From a virus, in IMG/VR virus record IMGVR_UViG_3300044624_002978, positions 62,001 through 126,000 of that record: DNA of 64,000 nucleotides; one strand, given 5' to 3'. Position 1 is the stretch's first letter; every line of letters starts with the position of its first letter. The translations under genes and the position numbers were made by a program. The notes beneath the pieces were generated by a model. The model was not told where the DNA came from, searched no databases, and saw only the letters and a program-made list of their open reading frames with translations. Of the stretch, positions 46,955 to 56,594 are shown piece by piece.

Positions 46955-48511
46955 ATGCCAAATATAAATATACAATCTTTAGAATATTCGGACTCCCAAT
47001 CGGAAATGTTCGATAAGGTAAATCTTAATTTTGATGAGATTATCGAAATACATGGGGGATCGCAAGGTAGGATAGGACCTACTGGTGGTGATGGAGCCAT
47101 CGGTGATAGAGGTAAGCCTGGACCTACTGGAAATACAGGAGTCAGAGGAAATAGATGGTTTATTGATATTTCTCAGCCTTCCGGGCCAGGTGACACTGTT
47201 ATTTATGGTGATTATTGGGTTAATAGAGATTCTGGTATTATTAATATATTTACTTCATTGGGATGGCAACCTACTGGATATAGCTTATCCGACGGAGATT
47301 CCATATTTAAAAATTCGGGGTCCATATTCTCCACTGGTATTACCGGATCAGCAATATCATTAAATCAGATAACACCATCCGATTATCTGGTCATAGTAGC
47401 CGATAAAACACCAGGTTCTGGGGTTTTAAATCAGAATCTAGCTAAATTTTTATTATCGACTGATACCACAGTAAATGATTCGCCAATATTGGAATTCTCA
47501 AAAACTAATATTGAGGATGGAAATATAGCTGACTATTCACAACATCCAATATTTAGATGGAATAATTTTACTCCGACCGACGATGGCTTGGTATTAGAAA
47601 TACCAGGGGGATCATTTATAATAGGAGCATCTGGTGGATCTGATATAAAATTCAATGAATTTATAATGAATTCACCAGGTACAATATCATTTAATTATGG
47701 TACTACCTCCGGATCAGGAATATACTCCACTGGTGGATTTGAGATTAATGCTCCCAGCGGACAATTTAGTATACTGAGTTCAAATATAAGCATTACCGGG
47801 GGTACATCCTCAATATCAGCTCCGGTTCAATTAAATCCAAGCTTACCTGATGGTGTTTTTAGTACTTATTTATATAGCGGTGGAACCGCACCAGCACTAA
47901 GAACTACCAGATCTGGAGATACCTTTTCTACTCTATCCCATTCCGTTTATAATATTAGTTTGGAGTCATCAAATGGAGGACAAAGAGACTTCTTTATAGA
48001 TACAAGGGGTAAAATTAGAACCAAGAAAACTGAAACAGGTATATCATATGCTAATACTACCACTGATGTAACGAGTGCTATAACATCTCCATATACAGCA
48101 AATACTAACTGGTATATGTTAACCAGGACAGGAACTCCGATAGATTCATCGGTCCTACAGGATGGTAACACTATGGTCATAAACCCAGTTGTTCCTACCA
48201 GTGGATTTATAGGGATTGGTATTTATACAGGATCCGATTATTCATTAGGTACTACTGGTGGTATTAATAGAGGTGAATCTATAGATATAAATGTTCTTGT
48301 AAGTCCCAATGATCTGGTATATCCCAGTAACGGAATAACATTTATAGGAAAGGGAACTACCTCCGGTAACATTACTAGCTTGGTTGAACTTTCTAATATA
48401 GCATCCTCATTGGATCTAACCATAGCTAGAGGTGTTACCGGAGATTATATAACGGTTTTTTATAGATCATATGGAATTAATGGCGGATCTGGAGGATCTT
48501 TTACTATTTGA
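46955..48511 (+). CDS. Collagen-like tail fibre paralogue 1
   Basis: A 518-residue protein that starts 2 bases after the preceding stop. Residues 12-34 (SDSQSEMFDKVNLNFDEI) form the attachment segment shared by three consecutive genes. Residues 35-65 are ten Gly-X-Y triplets (GRIGPTGGDGAIGDRGKPGP and on), followed by Arg-Trp and a conserved 'YGDYWVN' domain. The remainder is a Ser/Gly-rich beta-helical shaft with a C-terminal beta knob. Collagen-like triplets in phage fibres drive trimerisation. It is probably a trimeric receptor-binding fibre. Confidence 0.7.
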   Translation: MPNINIQSLEYSDSQSEMFDKVNLNFDEIIEIHGGSQGRIGPTGGDGAIGDRGKPGPTGNTGVRGNRWFIDISQPSGPGDTVIYGDYWVNRDSGIINIFTSLGWQPTGYSLSDGDSIFKNSGSIFSTGITGSAISLNQITPSDYLVIVADKTPGSGVLNQNLAKFLLSTDTTVNDSPILEFSKTNIEDGNIADYSQHPIFRWNNFTPTDDGLVLEIPGGSFIIGASGGSDIKFNEFIMNSPGTISFNYGTTSGSGIYSTGGFEINAPSGQFSILSSNISITGGTSSISAPVQLNPSLPDGVFSTYLYSGGTAPALRTTRSGDTFSTLSHSVYNISLESSNGGQRDFFIDTRGKIRTKKTETGISYANTTTDVTSAITSPYTANTNWYMLTRTGTPIDSSVLQDGNTMVINPVVPTSGFIGIGIYTGSDYSLGTTGGINRGESIDINVLVSPNDLVYPSNGITFIGKGTTSGNITSLVELSNIASSLDLTIARGVTGDYITVFYRSYGINGGSGGSFTI

Positions 48512-48517
48512 TATATA
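48510..48517 (+). promoter_or_regulatory. GATATATA promoter-like motif
   Basis: GATATATA followed by G lies 29 bases before the ATG at 48539 and overlaps the stop codon region of fibre paralogue 1. Confidence 0.5.
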
Positions 48518-48538
48518 GTGTAATTACCATTTAATAAT

Positions 48539-50209
48539 ATGACAGAGTTACAGTTACTTAGAATAGAAGAAGGGGATTCTCAGAATAATATAATTGATAA
48601 AATTAATTATAATTTTACCGGTATAATTGACTTCGGTGGAGGCCCTTATGGAAAGATAGGTAAAATTGGACCTGATGGAAATAAGGGAGCTACTGGCCCG
48701 GTGGGTTCATACGGGGATCTCGGAAGGAGAGGTAGTATATGGAACATTGGTCCGACACAACCCCAAGGAAATAACGTATATTTATCAGATTATTGGATGA
48801 ACACTGATGAATTTAATAATATATACGAGTTCAACGGAAATTCTTGGGCATTGAGTGGCATAAACGTAAGATCCAGGGATTTATTTTATGTTGATGGTCC
48901 AGTAATAACATCATCGGGCAACAGTACTAAAAGGGGTTATTACATATCATCTTCTCTTCCCTTAAGTTATACAACAGTAATTAGTGACGTCCAGATAACA
49001 AGTGGATCAAGCACCAGTTCCCCTAATGCGATACCAAATCCGCAGTATAGTAAATTCGTTATATCCACCGATGGACTTAATCCGAATAAGAATATACTGG
49101 AGTTTAGTAAACACCAGTATTCTTCGAATTTAGCATTTACACAAAAAACACCCAGATTTTATTGGACTCAGGGAGCGACATCAGCAAGAGGAAATTATGG
49201 ACTTAGCTTGCTTAGTGGATATAGATTCGATATAAACACTTCTTCCGATTTATATATTGCTTCCATTTCGTCAGGTATTAATTTAACCTCAACTGGAATC
49301 AATATGACAACGCCTAGTACTTTACCATTCGGTATAAATGCAACATCGAGAATTACATTTAATTTTTCGACAGGTTCAGCCATATTCTCGACCAGTAATA
49401 TAAGTTTCTCAGGTGGATTATTTTCTTTTAAAACCCCGATATATTCTTCTACCCAAAGTAATAGTGTTATTCCAACGATGAGGTTGGCTTCAGCGTCGGC
49501 TAATACTGGAAATATTAGATATGTTTATCCATCCACTGGAACTAAGCTAATAAATCTATTTAGAAGTGTTCAATCTGGATCTATTATAAACTATGTAGAT
49601 GGGTCTGGATTATTTTATTTTAATAAAAGAGTTAATTCCATACAGAATGCACAATCTGTAACTGCAACAACGACATCGGTAGTTGCAGGAACACAGATAG
49701 ATTGGGTTACAGTTCTTCCCTCTATCTCATTAACGTCAACCGGCAATTATGTATGGTCGAATAATGGAATGGATTTAGTTGTAACAAAACCAACATCTAC
49801 TGCAAACCAGAGAGGATTATGTTTATGGACTCCTGCCACTGGTGGAGCACCTGGTGGAAATGGTGGGTGGCTAAAATTATTGGAAAATGGTGAATCGATA
49901 AACTTTAGAGTTCATAGTGGCAATTCAGGAACTTCTAGTACCGATAATTTTAAATTCATTGGACTAAATACTTCAAATAATCAGGGAGATGCACCTAATA
50001 ATACACCATCTTCAAACTATTCATTTATTAATTTATCTGCATCTAATGGGGTTGGAGCATCTACAATAGACATAACAATAGTTAATATACAAGGAACCGG
50101 ATCAACTGCGGGTAACAGAAGATGGTTCAAAGTATATTATTCAGCATGGGGAGGTGGATTAACAACAAACCAATGTGGTGTACTAACAACATATAATGCA
50201 ACAGCCTAA
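48539..50209 (+). CDS. Collagen-like tail fibre paralogue 2
   Basis: A 556-residue protein with the same plan as the preceding gene. The attachment segment EGDSQNNIIDKINYNFTGII is followed by Gly-X-Y triplets at residues 35-65 (GPYGKIGKIGPDGNKGATGP) in exactly the same register, then 'YLSDYWMNT', a beta shaft and a C-terminal knob (WFKVYYSAWGGGLTT). The knob differs from paralogue 1, as expected for receptor-binding tips that diverge after duplication. It is preceded by its own promoter-like motif. Confidence 0.7.
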   Translation: MTELQLLRIEEGDSQNNIIDKINYNFTGIIDFGGGPYGKIGKIGPDGNKGATGPVGSYGDLGRRGSIWNIGPTQPQGNNVYLSDYWMNTDEFNNIYEFNGNSWALSGINVRSRDLFYVDGPVITSSGNSTKRGYYISSSLPLSYTTVISDVQITSGSSTSSPNAIPNPQYSKFVISTDGLNPNKNILEFSKHQYSSNLAFTQKTPRFYWTQGATSARGNYGLSLLSGYRFDINTSSDLYIASISSGINLTSTGINMTTPSTLPFGINATSRITFNFSTGSAIFSTSNISFSGGLFSFKTPIYSSTQSNSVIPTMRLASASANTGNIRYVYPSTGTKLINLFRSVQSGSIINYVDGSGLFYFNKRVNSIQNAQSVTATTTSVVAGTQIDWVTVLPSISLTSTGNYVWSNNGMDLVVTKPTSTANQRGLCLWTPATGGAPGGNGGWLKLLENGESINFRVHSGNSGTSSTDNFKFIGLNTSNNQGDAPNNTPSSNYSFINLSASNGVGASTIDITIVNIQGTGSTAGNRRWFKVYYSAWGGGLTTNQCGVLTTYNATA

Positions 50210-50211
50210 AT

Positions 50212-52323
50212 ATGCACTTCAATACTAAATATATTTTTCAAGGTGACTCAAAAAGTGAAGCCTTAGCTAAGATTAATTACAACTTTGATCAGATAGTTTC
50301 TTTTGGTGTTGGTCCTAATGGTCACCAGGGTGCTAAAGGAGCTACCGGAATATATGGGCCAGCTGGATTCAAGGGAATTAGCGGAACTACTGGTAATAGA
50401 GCAAGTAAATGGTATAGCCAATCAGCTCAACCTGCCGGAAGTCAACAATATGATTTATGGATAGATTCCAATACTGCGGACGGAGTTGTTAATCAGAAGG
50501 GCTCAACCGGTTCTTGGACCGATACTGGATATAGACTTTTTAGTTCACTATACTTTAAATCTTATGAGTTTATACAGGGACCGGCCGGGGTAACAGATAA
50601 ATATGTCATTGGTCTAAATAATGTCGGTGCATCAGCAGCATATACCAACCTGGTAATAAGTGATTCTGATATGAGTATATCTGATATAAATCCAAACAAC
50701 TCCAAGGTATTAATTTCTACTGATGATCAGATAAATTTGCCAGTGATGGGATTTTCTAAGTCCGGTGCTATATCGAACTCGAGACCATCTTTCTATTGGA
50801 AAAATACTGGAATTCTGGGTGATTTAGAATTCAGATCAGGTGGAATATTTAGGATAAGCTCGTATCTTGATACTTCTATAAATACCGGCACTTCAAGATT
50901 AAATATATCAGGTAACAGAATAAATTCAACCTCCCTTAATTATAGCTTATCTGGTGTAGGTGATTTTACTATAGCATCGAATAACACGATTGGTGCAGGA
51001 ACTTTCTTTAATGTTAATGCATCAAATTTGGTCTTCAATCAGCTAGCTTATGATCATCTTGGTTCAATTGTAATATCCGCTGCAACTGGATCTTATTTAT
51101 TAAATAATACACCTACAACGGCATTTGCGGGAAGTAATATCGAGCTGGAAGTAAGTAGCTTAAATAACTCGATATTTGAATTTACCGGTATAGGTGGAGG
51201 TAATATACTTTCTGCTAAACCTCAGGGAACAGTTTCAAGTGGTAATTTTTCGCAAACTATATTTGGGTCAACGGGAGGAGCCACTGGTGGAACTGGTGGT
51301 CCATATTCATATCATGTCAGAAGACTACAGCAAATAAGACAAAACACCATAAATGTAAATAATGTTACCTTATATCGTGCTACCTTTGGCTCAACGGCAA
51401 ATCTAACAAATGTTTTTGATATAAGAAATCTCACATTTTGGGAATCTGATGTTATAGTGGTTACTCCGCTTTCCTATACTTCGGCCGGCGGTGTTTATTT
51501 ATATGTTCCAGCCGATTATACGCAGAGCATATATCCAATATATTCCTATAATAGATCCAGAACATTTAGAGTGATGCTAGATAATACTGAAACCAATCCA
51601 ACGGGTAGAAATATACTTGGTCTTATTGTAGACTTTAGTCAATTTATTTCCAGTATAGGTACGGTGGTAAAAGTTTACGTCCAATTCCCTTCGACAACAT
51701 GTCAATATGTTGATCTTACCTGGTTAGCATACGCTAATGCAAATAACGCTAATACCAGGTTATTCTGGAAAACATGCGATGGCAGGGGAGGATATTTAGA
51801 TCTGACTAATCTATATTCAGTTGGTGTAGAACCACCTCCATCTAGTGGAACTGCTGGGGGTACCGTTCCTACTAGCGGTGGATCTTCTCCGGGTGGAGGT
51901 GGATGTCCGACTCCTGATATGCCTATTATGATAAGTCCGGAATTAAGTATATTTGCTGGTGATCTTCAAATCGGGGATGAAATATATACCATACATGAAA
52001 TTAGTAACGAATGGGGTTATTATAAAGTCTCATATATAGAAACTACGATACAGCCTATAGTTTCTGTAAATATAGGAGGAAAAATATTAACTGTTTCTGA
52101 TACGCATAAATTTTTATTAAGTTCGGGAGATTATGTTTCTGTTAGTGAAATTGAAATAGGATCCGAAATAAAAACGATGAACGGAACTTCAATACTTGAA
52201 TCAGTGCATGCTATTGGAAATGGTGAGGTACTAAAAATAGAAATAGAAGATGCTCATACATATGTTATTGATAGTATCATATCTCATAACAAGATAGTAA
52301 GATCATTAACAATTGAACCATAA
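50212..52323 (+). CDS. Collagen-like tail fibre paralogue 3 with C-terminal Hint domain
   Basis: 703 residues. The attachment segment is GDSKSEALAKINYNFDQIVS and Gly-X-Y triplets occupy residues 34-61 (GHQGAKGATGIYGPAGFKG). A 'YDLWIDS' domain and a beta shaft follow. A Gly/Ser linker (SGGSSPGGGG) leads to Cys565, which starts a Hint domain at 565-693: AGDLQIGDEIYTI (block A), TVSDTHKFLL (block B), EIEDAHTYVIDSII (block F) and SHN (block G), followed by ten residues. Autoproteolysis or thioester ligation after residue 564 would release or tether the fibre (inference). It starts 2 bases after the previous stop. Confidence 0.7.
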   Translation: MHFNTKYIFQGDSKSEALAKINYNFDQIVSFGVGPNGHQGAKGATGIYGPAGFKGISGTTGNRASKWYSQSAQPAGSQQYDLWIDSNTADGVVNQKGSTGSWTDTGYRLFSSLYFKSYEFIQGPAGVTDKYVIGLNNVGASAAYTNLVISDSDMSISDINPNNSKVLISTDDQINLPVMGFSKSGAISNSRPSFYWKNTGILGDLEFRSGGIFRISSYLDTSINTGTSRLNISGNRINSTSLNYSLSGVGDFTIASNNTIGAGTFFNVNASNLVFNQLAYDHLGSIVISAATGSYLLNNTPTTAFAGSNIELEVSSLNNSIFEFTGIGGGNILSAKPQGTVSSGNFSQTIFGSTGGATGGTGGPYSYHVRRLQQIRQNTINVNNVTLYRATFGSTANLTNVFDIRNLTFWESDVIVVTPLSYTSAGGVYLYVPADYTQSIYPIYSYNRSRTFRVMLDNTETNPTGRNILGLIVDFSQFISSIGTVVKVYVQFPSTTCQYVDLTWLAYANANNANTRLFWKTCDGRGGYLDLTNLYSVGVEPPPSSGTAGGTVPTSGGSSPGGGGCPTPDMPIMISPELSIFAGDLQIGDEIYTIHEISNEWGYYKVSYIETTIQPIVSVNIGGKILTVSDTHKFLLSSGDYVSVSEIEIGSEIKTMNGTSILESVHAIGNGEVLKIEIEDAHTYVIDSIISHNKIVRSLTIEP
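51904..52290 (+). other. Hint (intein-like) autoprocessing domain, 129 aa
   Basis: It runs from Cys565 to His692-Asn693 of fibre paralogue 3. It is shorter than the domain at 26281-26730 and clearly divergent from it, but has the same block order and the same extreme C-terminal position. Confidence 0.7.
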
Positions 52324-52341
52324 ATATAAATGTAATATAAT

Positions 52342-52605
52342 ATGATAAGCTTAACAACAGAAGAAAAATCAGAAATACTCAATCTATCCAGAAATTTCGT
52401 TGAAATTCACCAGGAGATAGTGGGAGTAGAAAAAGAGATTAAAAGATTGGAGGAGTTATCTTCCGAATTAATTGCCAAATTGGAAGATTGCAGGGAAAGA
52501 GAATGTGATTTCACACAGTCACTTTCTTCTAAATATGGCGAGGGTTCATTGGACGCTATTAATTTAGCATGGAAAAAAGAAGAATTAGTAAATGAAGTAC
52601 TTTAG
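52342..52605 (+). CDS. Small coiled-coil protein, 87 aa
   Basis: Almost entirely helical and charged, with heptads (EIHQEIVGVEKEIKRLEELS), ending in helix (INLAWKKEELVNEVL). No signal or membrane segment. It overlaps the next gene, which encodes a membrane-anchored protein, by 14 bases. The coupling suggests they act together, possibly in lysis or at the envelope. No family recognised. Confidence 0.6.
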   Translation: MISLTTEEKSEILNLSRNFVEIHQEIVGVEKEIKRLEELSSELIAKLEDCRERECDFTQSLSSKYGEGSLDAINLAWKKEELVNEVL

Positions 52606-53437
52606 CAAGGAGACGGTTTCAAAAGTTGGTAATATAGTTACCAGCAGATTTTTTATGCTAGCTATGCTGGTTGTATTGGTTCTGTTATTACTTAGACAAT
52701 GTGGCGAAGCAGATAATGCTAAAGCTGAAGCATTGAGAGAGCATAATAATTATCTAGCATCACTGGATAGTGTAAGAACAATCAAAAATGACATGGGTCA
52801 TTTAATACAGGAGAAAGCAACATATGAATTAAAAGCTTCTGAGCTTTCTGCGGAGCAAAAGAATTTAATTCAGCAACTAGGACTTAAATCAAATGGTAGG
52901 GGTGATACTCCAAACTCAGTAATCAATATGATAGCCGAGATTAGAGATAGCATTAATGTAGCATCCACTATTGTAAAGGACCCAAATGGAGCAGAATCAA
53001 TAACATTTGTACATAATCCGCAGATGCCAGGGAATAATAAATTAAAAATCGATGGTAAGACTCCATATGTTGTGGAAATACGTGTAGATCCAACAGATTC
53101 TACCAAGTATATAGCATCCGTTATACCAGGTCTTACCTCATTAATAATGGAGCAGAATATAGATATAACAACTGGAATCTATAGAGACCCAAAAACTAAA
53201 AGAATGATGACGAGGGTTAGTACAACATATCCGGGTCTTACTTTTAATGATATAAATTCATTTGACATAACGGATAGTCCAGATACCAGAAAAGCGCTAA
53301 AAGCTGCTAGAAAGGAATTTGGGTTTGGTGCTCAATTGGGATACGGTCTTTCTGGATCAAATTCCGGTATAACACCTGGGTTTTATATAGGTATCGGTTT
53401 ACAATATTCACCTAAGTTCTTACAATTCGGAAAATAA
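52592..53437 (+). CDS. Membrane-anchored protein, spanin-like candidate
   Basis: A 281-residue protein. Residues about 18-36 (FFMLAMLVVLVLLLLRQCG) are a single N-terminal transmembrane anchor with the bulk predicted outside. A helical region follows (ELKASELSAEQKNLIQQLG), then a beta part, ending in GAQLGYGLSG ... GFYIGIGLQYSPKF, the porin-like last strand style seen in Bacteroidota envelope proteins. An inner-membrane anchor plus long periplasmic part is the layout of i-spanins (Rz-like), which fuse inner and outer membranes at lysis. This is inference; a tail or injection-related membrane protein is possible. Confidence 0.55.
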   Translation: MKYFSKETVSKVGNIVTSRFFMLAMLVVLVLLLLRQCGEADNAKAEALREHNNYLASLDSVRTIKNDMGHLIQEKATYELKASELSAEQKNLIQQLGLKSNGRGDTPNSVINMIAEIRDSINVASTIVKDPNGAESITFVHNPQMPGNNKLKIDGKTPYVVEIRVDPTDSTKYIASVIPGLTSLIMEQNIDITTGIYRDPKTKRMMTRVSTTYPGLTFNDINSFDITDSPDTRKALKAARKEFGFGAQLGYGLSGSNSGITPGFYIGIGLQYSPKFLQFGK

Positions 53438-53445
53438 TATAAAAA

Positions 53446-55761
53446 ATGGCATTTACAACTACATCTAAATTTGTTCAGATAACACCATACCTCCTAATGG
53501 AGTATATGTACGCTGATGAACCAACCCCGGAGACATATTTTGTTAATAACGGACCTGTTACTGTGGGGTACGATAAGTTGGTAAATGACTACATGAATAA
53601 TAACGTGCAGGTATTTAATAGCGAATCTGATTATTCAATAACACATAATACCACGGAGAATAGTGTGGTGAGAATAGGGGAAAGCTCATTTGTTACTTTA
53701 GATTCGAATCTGATAATACCTTTTAATGACTATAGTGATGAATTAACTAATACTGTTGATCTACCTATAACATTTCCATCGAACATACAGGTTGTTTACG
53801 ATACTGTTAGATATCACATTAGGGCCGGTTATAACCTAAATAATATAGATGGTATTATAATGGGAATAGAATACCAGGATCAGAACTTGGAGTTTGTTAC
53901 GGTTTCACAAATCCTTATAAAAAAAGGAACGGAGCAGGACTATTATTTGAATCCTAGCCCAGTTACCATAGGATCTAATATCTATGATAAGTATTTTGAA
54001 ATAAAAGTACCAAATTTAAAAGATATGGGTGATAAGTATTTAACTGCATCAAATGTTTTTAAACCACAGACACTCGCATCACTAATAAGCTCCAGTGGAG
54101 AAGGATTTATATACGGTTCCCCCATCAGAATAAGCGCTTGGCAAATTCAGAATACCGTTGATTTTAATGGATATCAAAGGTATAATTCTTCCCTGATATC
54201 TATTTTATCATTAGAGCAGGAGGATCCATTTTCTAATATAGGAGCAACAATAAAAGAATCTGACCAGGGTCAATTCTTTGAATATTATGCAACCGATAAT
54301 GAGGGATTTATAGAGGACTTTGTTCTTTTCCAGAATTCAATTGGTAATTCATACTATATAAGTCATGAAATAGAAGTTCTTGAACAAATTGGGGCAGCTT
54401 TTATACAGACGTCACAATTTCAATCAATACAAACTACCGCATACGATCTACCTAATTATTATAGACCCATAGTTAGAAATGCTGGTGTTGCTGCTAGTTT
54501 TACGTTGAGATATACCATGTCGCTGGTTAACAATGTTAATCAAAATAGAACAATAAGAATATCAACATATACATCATCCAATCCTTCACAATGGGGAACT
54601 AATATAACACCAATATCACTTAGTAATTTTCCACAGGTTCAGAAGATCTATAATAGGATATATTCGCAGGCTGATATTAAATTGGGTAATAATAATCAGA
54701 ATAAGATAAGGGAAATAATTAAATACAGCAATGTTTTTATAGATCAAAATTATGTTACTGCAACTATAAATAATCTAAATTTCGTTGATAATACTTTGAG
54801 TAATATTGATGGGGCAGGAAATAGTACAGCATATGGTACGGGAAAACTAACCATAGCGATATCTCCTTTTGATAATTTCTATAAATTTAAGTTCATTAAA
54901 AGTGGTCCATCTGGAGATCCAGTTGCAATAGATCTTAGTAGCTCCGGTAAATTTAATTTATCTTTTGTTAATCCAAAGGGTAATAAAATACAGATACCAT
55001 CATTGGACGATAAAGGTATAGCTAATCCATTATCTGGAGAATTAGCATTTAAGATAGATGAATCTATATCCATGCAGATATTACAGATAACCGATAGAAG
55101 ATTTTTTATAACTAATGGTACCACAGTAAGTCCAGCAACAGGTTCTGTTACTGGAAGTGAGACAATAAAGGTTTCATCAGGGGTAAGCAGTAATGTTCTG
55201 GAGAAGAGAATAGAAAGCGTAGTCGCAACAAGGAGAGACGAGAATCAATCGATATCAAGTGTGGGTAATAGCGTAAGTATAGGAGGATCTACCTTAGCCA
55301 GTACCGTTGGTAATACCAGCTCCGTTATGTATTGGGGTTATTGGAAAAAAGATGGGGAAGCTGACTTTGTAACGGGTCCAACTGCTGCTCCTGCTCCTAT
55401 CATAACAACGTCAGGAAGCGGAACAAGTGGAACTGGAATAATAGGTACCTTGGCCCCTGCCAGATCAATAGTTAAATCCATACCTCCTGCATTTATTACA
55501 TCCGGACAGGCCTCGGCTATAACAACTCCGAGAGCAAATACATCGCAGTCATTGAGGGGTAATATTTTGATCTCTGCTTTAAGCGCTGAAATGGCTGGAT
55601 ATAAAGCAATAGGTTGGGCTGATTCGACAGTAATGCAATATTTCTTAAATCCAGGTAAACCCGGATATATCAAATATCCTAATTTAACTAAGTCTGATTT
55701 TGTTAAAGCTGCTGATGGTATACTTTCACCAGCTAGCATATCTTCAATTTCAGGGCAATAA
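53446..55761 (+). CDS. Large virion protein, 771 aa
   Basis: The protein starts MAFTTTSKFVQITPYLLMEY with beta-rich domains (VVYDTVRYHIRAGYNLNNID) and continues through YYRPIVRNAGVAASFTLRYT. The C-terminal 200 residues are Ser/Thr/Gly/Ala-rich and partly low-complexity. No catalytic motif is seen. The length, composition and position 18 bases before a tail-tube-like gene indicate a tail structural protein. Nothing more precise can be supported. Confidence 0.6.
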   Translation: MAFTTTSKFVQITPYLLMEYMYADEPTPETYFVNNGPVTVGYDKLVNDYMNNNVQVFNSESDYSITHNTTENSVVRIGESSFVTLDSNLIIPFNDYSDELTNTVDLPITFPSNIQVVYDTVRYHIRAGYNLNNIDGIIMGIEYQDQNLEFVTVSQILIKKGTEQDYYLNPSPVTIGSNIYDKYFEIKVPNLKDMGDKYLTASNVFKPQTLASLISSSGEGFIYGSPIRISAWQIQNTVDFNGYQRYNSSLISILSLEQEDPFSNIGATIKESDQGQFFEYYATDNEGFIEDFVLFQNSIGNSYYISHEIEVLEQIGAAFIQTSQFQSIQTTAYDLPNYYRPIVRNAGVAASFTLRYTMSLVNNVNQNRTIRISTYTSSNPSQWGTNITPISLSNFPQVQKIYNRIYSQADIKLGNNNQNKIREIIKYSNVFIDQNYVTATINNLNFVDNTLSNIDGAGNSTAYGTGKLTIAISPFDNFYKFKFIKSGPSGDPVAIDLSSSGKFNLSFVNPKGNKIQIPSLDDKGIANPLSGELAFKIDESISMQILQITDRRFFITNGTTVSPATGSVTGSETIKVSSGVSSNVLEKRIESVVATRRDENQSISSVGNSVSIGGSTLASTVGNTSSVMYWGYWKKDGEADFVTGPTAAPAPIITTSGSGTSGTGIIGTLAPARSIVKSIPPAFITSGQASAITTPRANTSQSLRGNILISALSAEMAGYKAIGWADSTVMQYFLNPGKPGYIKYPNLTKSDFVKAADGILSPASISSISGQ

Positions 55762-55779
55762 TAAAAATATAGATTAGAA

Positions 55780-56328
55780 ATGTTATTAAATTCAAAGCAG
55801 AATAGTTTTTATTTCGTATTTCCTAAGGGCTTCTTTCCGGAGAAGGTTATTAATAAATATCTTCCCTATATAAAGAAACAACCTATTCCTTATGATACTA
55901 TACAAAATTATGTAAATAGTACGATACAATCAATAGGATTCCCTGGAATGTCAATAGATTCAGTTGAACAAGTTAGACCATTAGGTAAAAAAATAACATA
56001 TAAAAGTTCAACCCCAGTTCAGGAACTATTTTCAAAGGATTTCAGTGTTCAGTTTAGATTGGTTGATGGGTTCATTAATTATTTTATAATGATGGACACG
56101 ATTCTGCATTTTTTAAATTTTGCAAACGAACAAATATTTATACAGAATTTACCAATAAGGATCATGGACAGCGATGGAAACATAGTGGTCTCAGTTACTT
56201 TTAAGGAGGTTACGCTTACCTCATTTTCCGAATTTGAATTAAACTATACATCAAATGCTGCACAGGATGCAACATTTAATGTTGGATTCAAAGCTAACTA
56301 TATAGATATAGTTTTTGAATCGAATTAA
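55780..56328 (+). CDS. Tail-tube/tube-initiator-like protein
   Basis: A 182-residue protein with one compact domain: FVFPKGFFPEKVINKYLPYI, SIGFPGMSIDSVEQVRPLGK, FSKDFSVQFRLVDGFINYFI, then VTLTSFSEFELNYTSNAAQD. The order 'strand, FP, extended loop, V-x-F-R-x-V-D-G-F-x-N-Y, late beta strands' resembles the tail-tube fold of gp19-type proteins, and the size fits T4 gp19 (163 aa). It could be the tube itself or a tube-like baseplate subunit. It ends the structural gene block. Confidence 0.5.
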   Translation: MLLNSKQNSFYFVFPKGFFPEKVINKYLPYIKKQPIPYDTIQNYVNSTIQSIGFPGMSIDSVEQVRPLGKKITYKSSTPVQELFSKDFSVQFRLVDGFINYFIMMDTILHFLNFANEQIFIQNLPIRIMDSDGNIVVSVTFKEVTLTSFSEFELNYTSNAAQDATFNVGFKANYIDIVFESN

Positions 56329-56336
56329 GATATATA
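56329..56336 (+). promoter_or_regulatory. GATATATA promoter-like motif
   Basis: GATATATA followed by C lies 26 bases before the ATG at 56355 and immediately after the stop codon of the tube-like gene. Confidence 0.5.
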
Positions 56337-56354
56337 CATAAATAAAAACAAGAT

Positions 56355-56591
56355 ATGAAGACATTCACAGATCTAAAAAAGATTAACGAAATGAAATACG
56401 GTCAGCCACTTTACAGTGAAAAAGACCACATGAAGAACTTATTAGTTGCAGCTTCTGGTAACGACCAGAGAGTTTTAAACGATATTGTTGATTGTTTAAC
56501 AGAGGATCAGATGAAGAAGTGCTTCGATAAACTTTCCAAAGTTTATAATTATACAGGTAGCACTGGACAGAAGATCGCTCCTAGTATATAA
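56355..56591 (+). CDS. Small helical protein, 78 aa
   Basis: MKTFTDLKKINEMKYGQ opens with the MK-T-F pattern found on several proteins here and on T4 internal head proteins. The body is a helical, charged domain (DQRVLNDIVDCLTEDQMKKC) with no catalytic motif. It is the first gene of the replication-side operon and lies 3 bases before the RuvC-like gene. Confidence 0.6.
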   Translation: MKTFTDLKKINEMKYGQPLYSEKDHMKNLLVAASGNDQRVLNDIVDCLTEDQMKKCFDKLSKVYNYTGSTGQKIAPSI

Positions 56592-56594
56592 TAT

